64,000 nucleotides of DNA, taken from the NCBI GenBank assembly GCA_030248225.1, contig JASANE010028202.1:1-64000 (forward strand). Direction: 5' to 3'. The notes below the pieces were generated by a model that saw nothing but the letters and a program-made list of their open reading frames with translations, ran no database searches and had not been told where the DNA came from. Shown piece after piece: positions 22,228 through 36,600 of the stretch. Each line of letters opens with the position of its first letter. The first letter of the stretch is position 1. Made by a program: the position numbers and the translations under genes. This DNA is from Trileptium ribeirensis (Eukaryota; Nematoda; Enoplea; Enoplida; Thoracostomopsidae).

Positions 22228-25200
22228 CTAAAGGTGACATGGAGCCAAATCTGCGTGATGGAATCAACTCTACCTCTATAGTCTACCAGAAAGGAAACAT
22301 AATTACACGTGGACAACAATGGCAGTTTATCTATACGCATATATATTTTAGAATATATTTGCTTAAACGATATACAATCCGCAAAATTTTATTCAATTTT
22401 CCAATTTCAGTCTTTGCAGTAACGCGATTCATTTGGAACTGCTTTAACATCAAGAATAATCTGCATGTAGAATACCACAACTAATCATCGTTCCTCACGC
22501 TTCAAATAACTTAGAAACTTCGCCGTAGTGCGCCCGGTATTATATATTCATTTTCTTACTTATTAATTTATATTATAAATTTTCTTTCCTTACTGATTAA
22601 TCATAAAATAGGTACTCTGGCCCGTAAAACAGAACAGCGAAATGCTATATATATATATATAACTATGGTTTTGCAATATTTTTGCACCAAGTTTTCAGTA
22701 TTTTTATTACTAAAGCTTTCATTATTATACCATAAGTTTATGTGTGAGTCCAAGGTATGTATTGCAATAATTAATAGAACACAGTTCTAATCATTCTAAA
22801 AATGCTTTACGGTAAAGACTGGCCTTGTAGATTATAAATTTTGAATTCTAGTATTATGTAAACTATAGTCTTCCCAAAATACTCAACCAGAATTTGAGTA
22901 TTGAAGTGGTGGAGCATTTTTTAACATTGAAATAAAGATTGCTCAAATGTTTAGCAACTGGCAAGTTTCATAATGCAACTATCAGTTTAAAAATAGTTTC
23001 CAATTTACAGCTGAAATACTCAAACCCCGTAACATTATTACATGAAATTTTATATACATACAGGAAATTTAAGTAGCTATATACATAAATTTTATGCCAA
23101 AAACATTGCACCGTGTATTTCCTATAACAAATAATCATGACGATTAATCATATACACGGTTATCCGTATGCTTATATATACTTTTTCTGCGCCTCTTAAA
23201 CATTAACGAGTCGAAACGTTCTTAACGTTGCGAAAACCTAAGTGTTACAACAACAGGTTATTAGGATTATAATCCTTAAAAAGAAACATAATTTTGAATC
23301 ACATTTGCAAAAAATTTTTATATTCTAGAAAACGAGACAAGAAATAACAATTTTAGCAACGAAAAATTTTTCTAAAAGAATTGCTTGTATTTCTATCTGC
23401 AACGCAACAGGACGTATAGCATGAGAATGTTGGTGACCCGATTACTCTATTCATGCTATAGCAGTATATATATCAACGCTACAATTGTTGCAGTCATATA
23501 CATATTTAATATGCCATATCAACGACCATTTGATCGTGCAATGACAGCGACTGTTTACATTATGAACGTAGTGGTAACGACAAAATCAGGGTATCGCCAG
23601 TGCCGTTCCATGACAAACGTACATATTTGAACTAAACTAACACACATAAACACGTACAACGTAAATTCAATAGTCACCGCCAGCTCGAACAGTTGCCACT
23701 ATTGCAGTTAGAACGTGGATATGTCCGCTTCCATGGCACACATGATACATACAGATCCTACGTTTGCACAAAACACGAAGTACAGCCACTACCGTTTATC
23801 GCCCAATGACATATATGACCGCGTGGGATCCACATGCTTATTGCAGTGATAGCGCACGCATGGTTAATGTATACAGTTAGAGCGTGAATTTTTATGTGGA
23901 TCGAGTATAAAGTATAAATAAGACCCAGATACCCTCCTTCGAGCCTCTGCTATTCAATCAACTTGGTTTTATATCAACAATTTCGTGCAATTGGTAGTTC
24001 TACCCAAGTTTCTGCTCTATATATATTTACCACTAGAAACTACCAAAAAAGTACCACCCCTTTTGGGCGATAACGTCAATACCATTTTCATTGCAAGCTA
24101 AATTCCAACTTAACAATTTGTAGACTACACAGAAGAAAGCCCACAACGGTGGTTGCGGTATACACATTCCACTTTCTAATCCAAAAACATAATCTGATAA
24201 AAATACATGTAGTTCAAATTTGGCCCTTTATTGGTTGTGTTGTGAGCAGTTTGCATCGCGTTTAGAACCATGTAATAGTACTACTATACATACCGATAAA
24301 GTCGTGACACACAACACCATCAGCCAGGCGGGGCAGCAGCTCAGCCGACGACTATGATAAAATCATAGACGGTGGTGCGAAATAAGCATTAGAGAAACGA
24401 AATTCGACGACACAAATGATACGAAACGCTTATACGTTGTCGCATGGTTAGCTGCTGAACTTATAACAGCAATGGCATGCAAATGGCTAACGATATATAT
24501 GCGTGTATTCCGGTTTAAACCAGGCTGCTGCGCATTTTCTTCTACATAAGACTCTTGAAATTGGCTCGAATTTTTTTAAAGTTTGCCAAAAACAGCAAGC
24601 ATTTTGTTCATACTAGCCATTTAGAGGCTTTGTACCTAACTACTATTCACCTCATAGGTTTCCTTTTGAGATATGGGTTTGTACAACCGGAGACTGTTAC
24701 CTATTCCCCCACCCCGAAGCGATATTTGCCCCTGATGCTAACAACCGCCCTCCACCTCCCGGCGAAGGTTGGCGCTAATTTTTATCAATTTTAGCACAAC
24801 TACAAAAAATTTTAAGACAAAAACGGTGGAAATAAGGAATATTATGGAACATCTTGAACGCCTATTAAAATGGATGTAATAGAAAATTTGTAGCCAAACC
24901 CCGAATTTTATGCAGGTACATTGGTAATAGAAGTCGGCTTACTGTCGTCACAAGCGGCTTACACCATTCACTTAATACTACGGATATGTGTAGTAAAAAA
25001 GTCATTATCGAATAGCACACGAAACCGCTTTGCAATCAATAATGTTCAAGATCCGCATAAACAAAATAACGAGCAACACAAAATTAATATACATGCATAC
25101 ATAGGCATATATTGGGAACATCACTGTTTATGCGTATATTACTGCGTAGAAAATTTGACTTACAGCAAACCTTTTACCGGATTTTGCAAAACGTGCCCAC

Positions 25201-27110
25201 TGGTGATAACAAAGAGTTAAACAAAACGGGCAAGTCACAAAAACATGATGTACCGATATACACGATGTACTGTGTAATAAATAATATTATGAACACTGCA
25301 CATGAGATGTTAGGAGGTCATATTTTACAGCTATGAATAAAAATAAATGCAATGTCTTTCGTTACCATTTCTTGGTCTTCGTGGCTAATTAACAACACTG
25401 TTCAGCTGCAACTCGCCAATTTTTCATGAACGATTTGCTTTTATTTGTGGCCGATACCATAATGAGATTGTCGAATTATTGTACTACAACGAAATGGACC
25501 TGGTCACAACCGTAATGGCATACGTACAGCCTCCAAAGTTTCCGAATAAATCTATTCAAATATTTCCAAACACAAATTGTACAATAAATTTCCCAAATGT
25601 TCAAAAAATAAATTTAAAACGTCTAACAGAGCTGCAGGAATCTATACAATATATTATAGCATGGTCAAACTGCTATACAATTTTAGCTTTAAAAAAATTT
25701 TCGTACTTGAAACAACATACTTTAGGGATCATACACCAAACATAAGCCAACAGGAATTTCCACTTTTTGCAAATTTCACTATAAGCAGCAGGTGCAATAA
25801 TATCAATTTACTGCAAGGAACATCGTAATAACGCGCAGCGTAACAGATATAAAAATATGTTGGAAATGCTGCAAAATAATTCAATTATTTTAAGCTTCTT
25901 ACGGGAAGATTGAACAGAAATAGACTAATTCATTAGGGTTCTCTTCATAAACCAACCAACTTACCTTTAACCCAATAACAAAATACTAGCAGTTATAATA
26001 ATTATATGTGTAAAATGTTACCAATAAACGTTAAATGTACCGTTATTTAATTACTTATTAGCACATGTATAGAATAAACAGAACTTTTTGCATTCGTTTA
26101 TTGCGCACTTATTTCTGTCCGTGATTTTACAGTATTCTTCACTGTCGCTTAACGAGCGAGCGAACAAAAACAAATTTATAGATATAAATTTATTTTCCCA
26201 CGAGCAAGCGAACAGCGGCCCATAGTAGCGAGTACTGTGCCTTTTATCGAAAGTGTACGGTATTTGCCCGGAGCGGGAGCTGCTCGATCGCTGCTCGTAG
26301 ATCATATTACAGCATAGCAAGCTCGATATTCGTTCGCTCTAAAGGAGACAGTCATTTTGTGGTATGTACTATAAAATGTTATTAGTCCGGAGCTTTAAAT
26401 AATTAATCCGTCTCGTTATCCTGAAGGTTGTTTTATCACCAATCAATTCGCAAACCGCGTTTAATTAAGTCTAGATGTATTATGCAATTATAGACATTGG
26501 TTGGAAGACAATAACCTTAACCACGTTGACATAGGCCAATAGCATGATTTATGTCTGGACTGCAGTTACCGTATAAAATGTCGGTACTGTTGCATACAAT
26601 AATTATTTATAGTTTTCGACGAACTGTTAAAAAGAACACGCTAACCAAGGACAGTGATGTAAAACTTTTCATTCTTTCTAAAACATGCTGTGCCTTCGAA
26701 ACTCATACCCTCAGAAATATTCTGAAAATGCCCGTTATTTTTACATATCTATAATAGCGAACTGAGAAACACTCCGTGGCAAATTATTGAGCTAGATACT
26801 GCGGTTCAATAATTGTACGAAATATACAACCCATGAAATTAAAACTACGTTTTTATGAAACACGTTGTTTGTACCATTACCATGGCTTCGTGTCTTGTCA
26901 CCAAGAAACCACAATAACTGAAACATTATTTCCAGTTCTGTCGACGTCTTGTGGTTTCGAAGGAGTAAACCCTAAAGTGTGTAGTATCATACATTATAAC
27001 ATGTTTGTATAAAACACATCGAAATTACACACATATCAGATAAGTGGTGTTAACACAATACCAACAACGTTCAAATTGCATCGTCCGTGACAATCAGAGT
27101 GGGAGATTAA
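22228..27110. other. AT-rich region, no supported gene
   Basis: Many short frames but none recognised. A TATA-like TATAAATA at 23911-23918 lies in a stretch of near-repeated words ('gttagarcgtg' at 23708 and 23877), possibly a long terminal repeat or promoter. An inverted repeat GAAACCACAA/TTGTGGTTTC lies at about 26905-26958. A C-rich block lies at 24700-24770. Confidence 0.4.
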
Positions 27111-27528
27111 CGCGCAAGTAAACTTAATATGAACCCGTTGACCATCCTATTTTATATTTTTATCAAAATTTTAACACCTAACATTTTCCAGTCGGTCAGA
27201 AAAAAAACCAGTTTTTGTTCGCGAACAAAGCCTTATTAATTCAAATCCGACAAAATCTCGTTCGCGAACAAAAACTAGTTTAGACGAGCAATAGTGCCGT
27301 TTCGTTTATGACGTCAGTTATATTTAATTTGTTCTCGAACGGCGACGAATCTTATTTTAATGCTATGAATTTTACTGAACAGCCATAACCCGAATACAAA
27401 TATCTAAGTCTGCGCTAGTAATGAATCCAATCGAATATCATATTTGTTCTGTAACAATGGATGTGGATTCCACATCAAGAATTGCAAAATAGGATGGTTA
27501 GCATGGTCACATTAGTTTTAGTCGCGCA
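27111..27528. mobile_element. MITE, copy 1, at the 3' end of EB1
   Basis: A palindromic element without coding capacity. The left end reads GCGCAAGTAAACTTAATATG and the right end, reverse-complemented, GCGCGACTAAAACTAATGTG. Each is followed inward by a 'gaccat.c..ccatcctatttt' word. The interior is full of 'gttcgcgaac' words. It is the same family as 51965-52423. Its right edge is only 26 bases from the last base of the EB1 stop codon, so any normal EB1 3' untranslated region must run into it. On the minus strand an ATTAAA, a possible polyadenylation signal, lies at 27323-27328. Confidence 0.82.
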
Positions 27529-27554
27529 CAAATAAAAAATAATTACTAAAAATG

Positions 27555-27620
27555 TTAGTATTCCTCCTGTTCATCAACTCCGTTTTCCTCGCCGTTGGCG
27601 TCGGGCGCTGCGAAGCCTTC
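27555..27620 (-). CDS. EB1: EB1 exon 7 (acidic tail and stop)
   Basis: Acceptor aattattttcag ends at 27621. Encodes [20 protein letters not shown] plus Y and TAA. EGF..PD and the final EEY match the EB1 tail. It is distinctly GC-richer than the surrounding intron and MITE. Confidence 0.94.
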   Translation of the reverse strand, partial: EGFAAPDANGEENGVDEQEEY

Positions 27621-30600
27621 CTGAAAATAATTATTAATAAAAGCTGTCTATCGGCAAAAAACCCAATAAGTACAACTATAATAATTATTGCGACGATGCA
27701 AGTTCAGATGTTACTGGTGGGTATACAAACATACCCATTACTACAGATAAGTTTACTCTGGGTAATACCAAACATCAGTGTCCAACCTTAATTTATTCCT
27801 GAACAATGGCCATACATACTTGCATGGTATGTGACATTATGTTGAAGGCAAGAGTAGACATCACCTGGAAATTCCACATAGACTATGATACATACAGTGT
27901 TAGCCAAACTGACTGTGGCAATTAAATCGAGTGGCTTGCTCGACTTTCCTTTATAAAATTCTATTTTACGCCTAAATATTTCTTTCGATCTACTCGCGAC
28001 CGAATATCGAACAAGCGATTCATTTTTGGCGATAACTGTACTACATTAAGTAATGTCATATTATCATAAAAATGCTCAAAATCACAAATCAAAATATTTT
28101 TATAGTCATCAAAAAATACTGACTTCTCCAAATAGGGGAGGGGTAGGTATTTACACTTCCACCGTGTCCCCCCAACTAAATTTTGGCTTCCTCCAGTTCA
28201 TGCTACCAGGTACTTTAAGCACCATTAAAATTATCAAATTTTTGTCTGATGGGCTAACAAATTTGTGAATTTTCGCTAGTTTTTTGCTGAAAATCCAAAA
28301 ATTTTCTCCTAGCTAAAAATCATTAAAATTTACCCTTTTTATGTAAGCACAATAATTATTATAATCAGTTGCCAAGTTTGTCATTTTTTGTTTTTTGACA
28401 GCTACAGTACTTTATGGTCCCCCAGTTCAGCTTCACCTTCACCAGGTGTTTTAGGTTCAGCCACTTCCGAACTGGGGAGACGCCCAGGTATTATTTTGGT
28501 AGTTTGGAGAAGCCAGAAATACATACAATCTAGTGTCTGGAAGATTCACGATTTAATACGGTGTAATTTCATGTTATTGCAACCCTTATAATTCAGAAAC
28601 CAGTCGAAACGTCTGGTTAAGCTTGTTATACGTGGTACGTTGAAAGCCATTCATTTTTATGTATAAGGATTTGCATAATGTCTCTGCCTGTTCTAGAGTA
28701 GTGGATGAACAGCACAATGTTTCAGGCTAAGATCAGACCATGTTGTGTTATTGTATGTGTCTGTCAGTACTCGATCGAAAATTTGTAAATTTAGTTCCAC
28801 ACTCTTCGAAACTTTAATGCGGTTTTTTCAAAAGCTATCCAAAGCATGTGCGAGAAATAGTCGAGATTTGCTCGTGTGCTGATATTACCATTAGATTTAT
28901 GCTTCGTATTCATCCGTACGAAACTAGACAGTCATTTTTTATACATGACGTATATACAACTTTTTCTGGCAAAATAGGTCCAATTGGTTATGATCTACAA
29001 ACTCTGTCGCATTATTGTCTACTAGTGATAACTACGTTATGGTCGCGTTCGGCAATAGATATGAGCATCACAGACAAAGTGGCAGTGCCGATGACACACA
29101 ACTAAAATCGAGCCTAAAGAATTTCTCCCGACAGGATAATGTCTAGCAGTAAAATACTAGTAACTCTACCCAGATTGCAGAACGTAGTGAAGCATAGGTA
29201 CACTAACGCCTTATGCGTGCTTCGCCAATCAGCTGTCGATAGCATACGTCGATATGCTATGTGGATATCACACAATACCGCACAAGATAGAACAAAATTA
29301 ACACTGGCACGAACGAACGAAGTAAAGGACGAACGAAGTAAAGAACAAACGAACGAACGAAGTAAAGAACGAAAAGAGGCATCGGCATTTATCATTTTAC
29401 TATGAAATAAAACACTACAGAGAATAAAATTACTAAATAATTTCTAATAAGAAAGGTACTAAAATGGGGCAAAAACATATTATAACCCGAGCCGATTCGA
29501 ATGAGCCCAAGATCATGAAAATAGGTTAAGTCTTTCCCGAGTTATGGCCGATCACACACACAGACGGAATTTAAAAGATTTCACCACTGCAACACACAAT
29601 CTCCACTACGTTTCACTACCTTCTGATTAGAAACCGTTATATGTTGTCTAGTCGGAGCTTATACTACCATGTCACGGTTGAGTTCGACTTTAGCCATGGC
29701 GTGCCACAGACCATTTTGACACATAATATGTCGCACAACTAAGAACGGACCTAAAAAGTTTCTCTTGGAACGATTATTGTAATCTAATTTAATATCAAAT
29801 AATCTCCGTACAACCGAGGGAGGGCTTCACATGAGTACTACAAACAAATGTTTAAGATCTAATTGTGAGTCCATTCTGTGCGTAGGCTTAGCTTTATGGA
29901 GGCAAAAATTGATTGAAAAGGAACGAGCGGAGTTTCCACTGAAAATTGTGAACAATCTTTTTTTGTCTGTCACTGTCATTCATAACTCATTTTTGGATGA
30001 ACACACTTCGACAAATTTTGTTCGATACGAAAAGTGATGACAATGTACCCATTAGTTGAATCTATTGATGTGAAATTAGATGATGGTGTACCCACAGCTC
30101 CGACCCCATCGTCCGGGTCAAAATGGCGAAAAACAGGTTCTTAAGGGCTCTTTACCAAATCTGGCCATACATGTACCAGTGTTTCGCAGCCCATATCTCG
30201 CGACACAGTCTTCGCATCAAAAAACCGATACCACAGCCTCATCACTTATCAGACACAACTTGTCGAGACCGAATTTTTTGCACTACCATTCCATGACCCG
30301 CTGTGGGCTTGAATATTGTCGACTCTTTGCCAGAAATATTGGTTTTTCAAATTTCCGCATGTTTTGCGTGTTGCCTTACAAAGAGTGTCTATTAGGCTAT
30401 CAAGCACACTGAATACTACAGTTTTGCTATCTATTATAGTCAAACTTGACTATATTATATCTTTTCATGAGTGTTCAAGGGTTTTACGGCCGACGAACCC
30501 GATTTCCAAAATGTAGTGTTTCATTTTTTGGTTATGTATGTACACAGCGACAAGAATGTTCTATAATAGGTTTTTGGTAAGCTGAATACGATGGTTTGGT

Positions 30601-33600
30601 TATATAGAGTCCATCATGAATACTTCATGCCCTTTCAGATATTTTCAATAGGTTTAGGGTCAATGAACCCGACTGCCATAACAGGGTTTTTTCCAAAATG
30701 GACCCTGGGTCCAGCAAATTTCTTTTGGGTCCAGACCTTAAACGCTGGGTCTACACTTACAATTTTTGGCTCGATAATTTCACGAAATTCTATACTACAA
30801 AGAAACGTAATTACGAAACAAAATTTGACATTATTACCTAAATACAAATATATAAATTATTCTCTGCCTGTCCTAACCAAACCAGGATAAACAATGAGGG
30901 CCATCCGTGAAACCAGCAGCAAGCAACTATATACAGATATAAGCACAAACGGCTGAAAGCCTACACTTTATAATAGAATTTATTAGCATAGCCTATGTGT
31001 CCGACTGCCGAAACAGCCCTGGGTCCAGCAAAAAATATTTAGGTCCACGTAAAAATATTTGGGTCCAGACCCACCTATGGACCAAAAAACCTTGTGCCAG
31101 AATATAGTTTGTCTTCACTGTCTTTTTTATGTACTGTGTACAGGGTGTGAAGAACGCTCTAAATATATATATAGGTTTTCCGGTACGCTGGATACGATGG
31201 CTTAATTATCTAGATACTAGCACATATACTTCGTGTTTTCAGCTATGTTAGACGGGTTTAGTGTCGACAATGCTTTAGGGTTTCAATGGGTTCAGGGTTA
31301 GAGATGTTTTAGTGTAGTATTTGCGTCAAACACAAAGCCTGTTAATAGGTCATTGCACAAACTGACCACTTGATAAAACCACGCTCGCTCCGTTTCTCTC
31401 TGGCTTGCGATATACTATTTACTACTACTAATATAGCTTACCTCGGTAGCATATAAGATTTCGAGAATTCTTCCTACGTCGAGAGCATCACCTTCATGGT
31501 CTTGGCATATCACTTCGATCGATCTAAGTTTTCCAAAATAAAAATCACGTTCACGTTCAAGCGATTGCGTGTTCGCTTCGTATTCTTCGATCTAAACGAT
31601 GAATAAACATCGCGATTCGGTAAAATAATAATTACAAGTTTTAGTGGAAGATATACACGTCGTTTGAAAGAAATATCTAAACAATGAATTCTAATATTAT
31701 CTGAATTAATCAACGACACAATCGTGATTAATCGAAATTTCATTATTACACTTGTTTTTCACTTATTTTTGACCGTGATTGTATATTTCAAACTATGACT
31801 CATAATGGCGCTTAAACCTGCATAACAAATAATAATGCAGCAAAATCGTGAATTTCGATTGGACAAGTCACGTGGCCCCTAATTTTATATATAACCTGAA
31901 ATATCAACAACCCGCCCAAGTAGCCACAAACACTGTTTCCACATCGTGAACTTTGTGAAAACTTAGGAAAATACTCGCTGCAGCAACACATAATAGTAAC
32001 TCTATGGAGATTGCAGAACGCAGTGAAGCATAGGTACACCTACGCCTACACCTTTTGGAGTGCACATCAAATCAGCTCTCGGTAGCATTCGTCGATATGC
32101 ACATGGACATCGCACAAGTTACAACAAAACTAACACCGGCAATGAGTTTCTCGTGCCCTAAAACCCCCAGGTGCAACTTATCAGCCGCTCAAGACGTCAG
32201 AACAATAAATTAAATTAAAACACACCTGATCTGTGAGCTCCTTTATTTGTTGTTGATACATTTGAAGCTGTAAAGGATCGACACCTGCCGCAGCAGTTGC
32301 ATTTTCGTTAGCACCACCATGATCACCAGCAGAAGCAACGTGGTTTGTACTACCACCGCGAGACGAAGGTGTTGAGGTCATGGACGGACTCTTTGTTGCG
32401 CCGGGTCGACCACCGGCAGGCTTTTTGGTGGGAGCTAAAATATGAATGAAAACTTGGTTTGCCTTGTGCATATTTTGAAAGTCATGCTTATTGGATTTGC
32501 AACCATACTACAATTTTAATTTTTGTAACTAGCGTATTACCTTAGCGCCAAAGTTACTGAATTATAAGTATTGCACGTGTAGTTTATAGAGATGGAGACA
32601 GATGTATTCTGGTTTCTACATAGCCTTCCGGGAAGCGAGGACTTCGGGGCGTCCCAATGTTTATTCTCGGGGGAAGCGTCAAAGTGGGGCAATAAATTTT
32701 GCTTAATTTTCTTTACTTTTACTGTTTTAATGGCATTTAGCATTAGACATAGTAGTAATTAATTTTTAAAAAACATTTTGCATAAAAAAATTTTTTTTTT
32801 ATTTTGTTAAACATGGGAGTTTCGGCCAAGTGGGGCGACGGACGTGCAGGAAGACATCACGAACATGGGAGTCCCAAGTGTGGATAGGCCAGATATTTAG
32901 CAGAGACATAAGCTATACTGAGCTGAACTCCAGCTATGTTTGTTGAATAGTTGAGGATATAATACCTATGTTTAGCTATAAATTACTCTAAAAATGAGAT
33001 ACCACTCATATTGCTATTTTATAATGTATTTCTGAATTGAAGCTGGATGCTCAAAGCCCCCACTCCCGTGTAATTCTGATGCCAGATGAGAAAATTCTAA
33101 CGAAGGTGTTACTCGAGCCGATGACGTAAGGGTGACGCGATCTTGTTTTAGCCGCTCCGCTACCAAGACGAACAGTCACGGCCAGAAATAAATGTAAAAT
33201 AATCGATCGATTTTGAGTAAATGATATTTCGTCCCATTGCGAGTTCGATCGTTTTCTATTTTAACGCAATTACACAATAGTTTAAAAGTTGTAAAGTTTT
33301 TCAATTAAGCGAAATTTCTATCGATTTCGATCGATTGCGCTAAAACGAAATTCCATTGGATTACGACTTCGATCTTTTTCGATTGAACTTATTTTTGGAC
33401 GCGATTGCAGATACATTTTTTGCAAAATATTATACCACGATTGTAAATTCCTGTCTGTACTGCTAAATATTTCACTAGTTAAATGCTACGTACGTAACCT
33501 TGTCATTTTCAGTTATCCGCGTTAGAGAGAAAAACAACTGTTGTGAAGAAGCTATCTCAGATACATATTGTCAATAGTAACTACATATTGACTAATCAAA

Positions 33601-36600
33601 AATAACAACAATGTTAAGCCGAGTCAGCGTCTAACCGTGCGTTTGGCTTACTTCGATTTACAATAGTCTATCATCAGCAGCTAATAACTGGTAGATGCTT
33701 CGCTGTGACCGCTGCGTTTCCAATAGTTATGAAACATTTTAGGAATGTTTTATATTCGGAAGCGTATAAATAAGTATATTAATTTCTGTGTGTCTATTGT
33801 TTAAAAAGATATGCGTTCACCTGATAAACAACAGAAATGTTTAAAATTGACATTACTGGTTTTCCCACGGAGGCAGGCAGGTATTTCGGCCGCCAATAGG
33901 TAAACCACAGTTCAGTTCCTGCACAACAAAAAATAATGCCCAATTTTAACCAGCGAAGCAAAAAAATATACCAGTTTTTCCTTATGGAGCTAAAAAATCT
34001 AAATTTTTGTCCTGCGGGCTAGAAACACTATAATTGCAGTCAATCGATACGATTTCCTCATAAATGTACATTACTATTGCATATTTCCTGAGAATCAGGC
34101 ATTTATATTATTCGTGCCACAGTTCAGCTGGTGATCCTTAGTTTGACCTAGAGAGAAACCAAATGTCCCGCATCCAGACCCTCCAGGTCGATTTTGGGCC
34201 TACCTTTAGTTGCCCCTCCCCAGTTTCTTTCGGGGTAGTAGTTTTATTTAAACCAAAACATCTGTTTTGTACAGCGCACAACCTAAGGTAAAGCGCAATT
34301 AAATTATCTACAATGTAGTTAATTAAAACCAAGGGTGGACATCTTTTTAGCTGACTACGTTACTCTTTGCAATAACTGTAAATAAACTCGATTTGACGCG
34401 ATTTATGTAGACCGGGACCAGCCTCTACTATGAGGGTATGGTCAGCAGTCCTGTGTTTGAAAGAGGTCATAACACGCCAGCAAAAAATTTTATCACATTA
34501 TTCCCTAAATTGACACGGGCCACAAATTTTACATATCCAATTCTTTTTCAAAATTGAGCAACCAGCCTGTCCGCACAAAATTTTGGATTTAAAGCCATAA
34601 AACATCTCGAAATAATCGCATCTAATCGAACAAAATGATCACGCTAATTTAAAAATAAGATATAAAAAGTTATTCGCCCTTCGTAATATCTCTTGTAAGG
34701 AAATACAGCCCAATGGAACGCGGCCAGTATGCATTTGATGTAGTTATTTCAAGGGTCCAAACTGAGCTTAGAAAGCCTCTTCTAAAGTTCCAGAAAAGCA
34801 ATATATTATACCAGCAATACCGTAAGGGCAATATTAAGGCCATATCAACCACAAAGCAAAGTGACAGGAACATCATTTCTTATTCCAATGAATAAAAAGA
34901 CGCAAATTTTCAAAATTTATAAATTGCGACTTGCAAGAAAACATGAACTTCAGGCGGCATATTTTTATGCCAATGCTAGGTGCACAGTTATACTGTTAAC
35001 CGTCGAATATAGAGTTGCCAAAATCCATCAATCCAGTGATCAGTTGTCCATGAACAAAACTTTTTTTACAATGAACAATATAACTAAGGTAATTCTGCAC
35101 GCTCAATTTCAACTAATCAAACTGTTGATTTCCACGGTCTTTATCTTGTTTTTACTTTTTAGTTGTCAGTGCACAATACTGCAACCGACAGATGATTATT
35201 AAGTGGATTAACATTTTGTGGACATATACGCCGCTGATATAAACGCACTGTGATGGTGCATGTAGTGTTATCATAAAACAATCATGATTATTAACCGACA
35301 TCACGCCATTAATTAATGAGTGCAATTATTATGAATTGAGCAATATAATAGTTAATCATATACCATATTTGCAACCACAAGTTACATTGTTATCGAAGAA
35401 GAAAGGCTCTATTTCAAAGATGCGACAGATAATGGATTGTTTTGCAGTACGCTAGACAATGGACATACATAATAAGTGGTTAGTATCGTTAATATCAAGA
35501 CCTGCAGCAGTACCTATAGGCATAAGTCTTAACTGCAGGCGCACATAATGATTTAATACCGAAATCTGGCCTGCCAACTGATGTTCCTCAGCACATATGC
35601 GTCCACCGCACTACGTGCAAGCAGCGATAGCAAGAAGGAACCATTAAAATTGTATACGCAGCGATAAATTTATCAGTATCCGTCCGTTCTTTCCCCATTA
35701 TTTTGTTACAAAATCCAGGGTGATCACAGAATCAGTGAAGCTGGATTTGAGGACATTTGAGGACAGTTTTTTGTCATTTGTGAAGACAAATATATATATT
35801 TATATTAATATACACAGCAAATAACATAAAAACGATAAAAGTCGCCAAGATATTACTTATGGAACAGTAGCAATGGTTTCGGTGCCTAAAGGTCGTTAAG
35901 CTTTGGGTTTCTGTATCTTATAGAGATTCTGAAGAACACGTAATAAATCGTTGAAATTGCGTGCAGAATGATTAGATTGTGTTACATTTAGTTAGTGTTA
36001 AATTATTTAATAAAACACGATCCTGGACATAATGGCTGAGTTTGGAAACAGGAACTGAGGTGCAAAAGAAAATCTACATGGAGGACTGAAATTAAAAATC
36101 TACATTAAAAGCCGTTGAAGTTTGAAAAAATACCAAAAATCAAAAAATTCTAAAAGTAAGTTAATAAAAGTTTTGCACATTTTACAGCAAAAATATCAAA
36201 ATTTGACGACAGGCAATAAATTTGAGGACAAACACCAAATATGAAGACTTTAAGGACAATTGAGGATGCGATCACTCAGAAAATCGTCATCGCCAGAGCA
36301 AGAAATATAATTGTATACCCTGCGATAAATTTATCAGCATGTGTTCGTTCTTCCGTCCGTTCGATTGCGTCTAAACAATTCAGCGACGAATGAGTATTTG
36401 ATTGTGGACTTCCGCACTTGGCGGTCAACAGTCCTGCCAGTGCCTGCATGTCATCCATAACCCTTCCCATGGATGGCAATCCTACATAACATTTCCCATT
36501 ATTGTGTTATAAAATCGCCGTGTTTTCATTACAATGCAAGTTTCGTATACAAAAAAGCACACATTGCCTGGGTTCCGGCGAGCTAATGGAAATAGGCGAG

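Noticed and set aside
30080..30412. A 110-codon plus-strand frame
   Set aside because: It lies in EB1 intron 6 in a repeat-like setting and no family is recognised.
34713..35202. Two overlapping plus-strand frames (60 and 113 codons)
   Set aside because: They lie in EB1 intron 4; the second is AT-driven with no motif, and the first lacks any partner.
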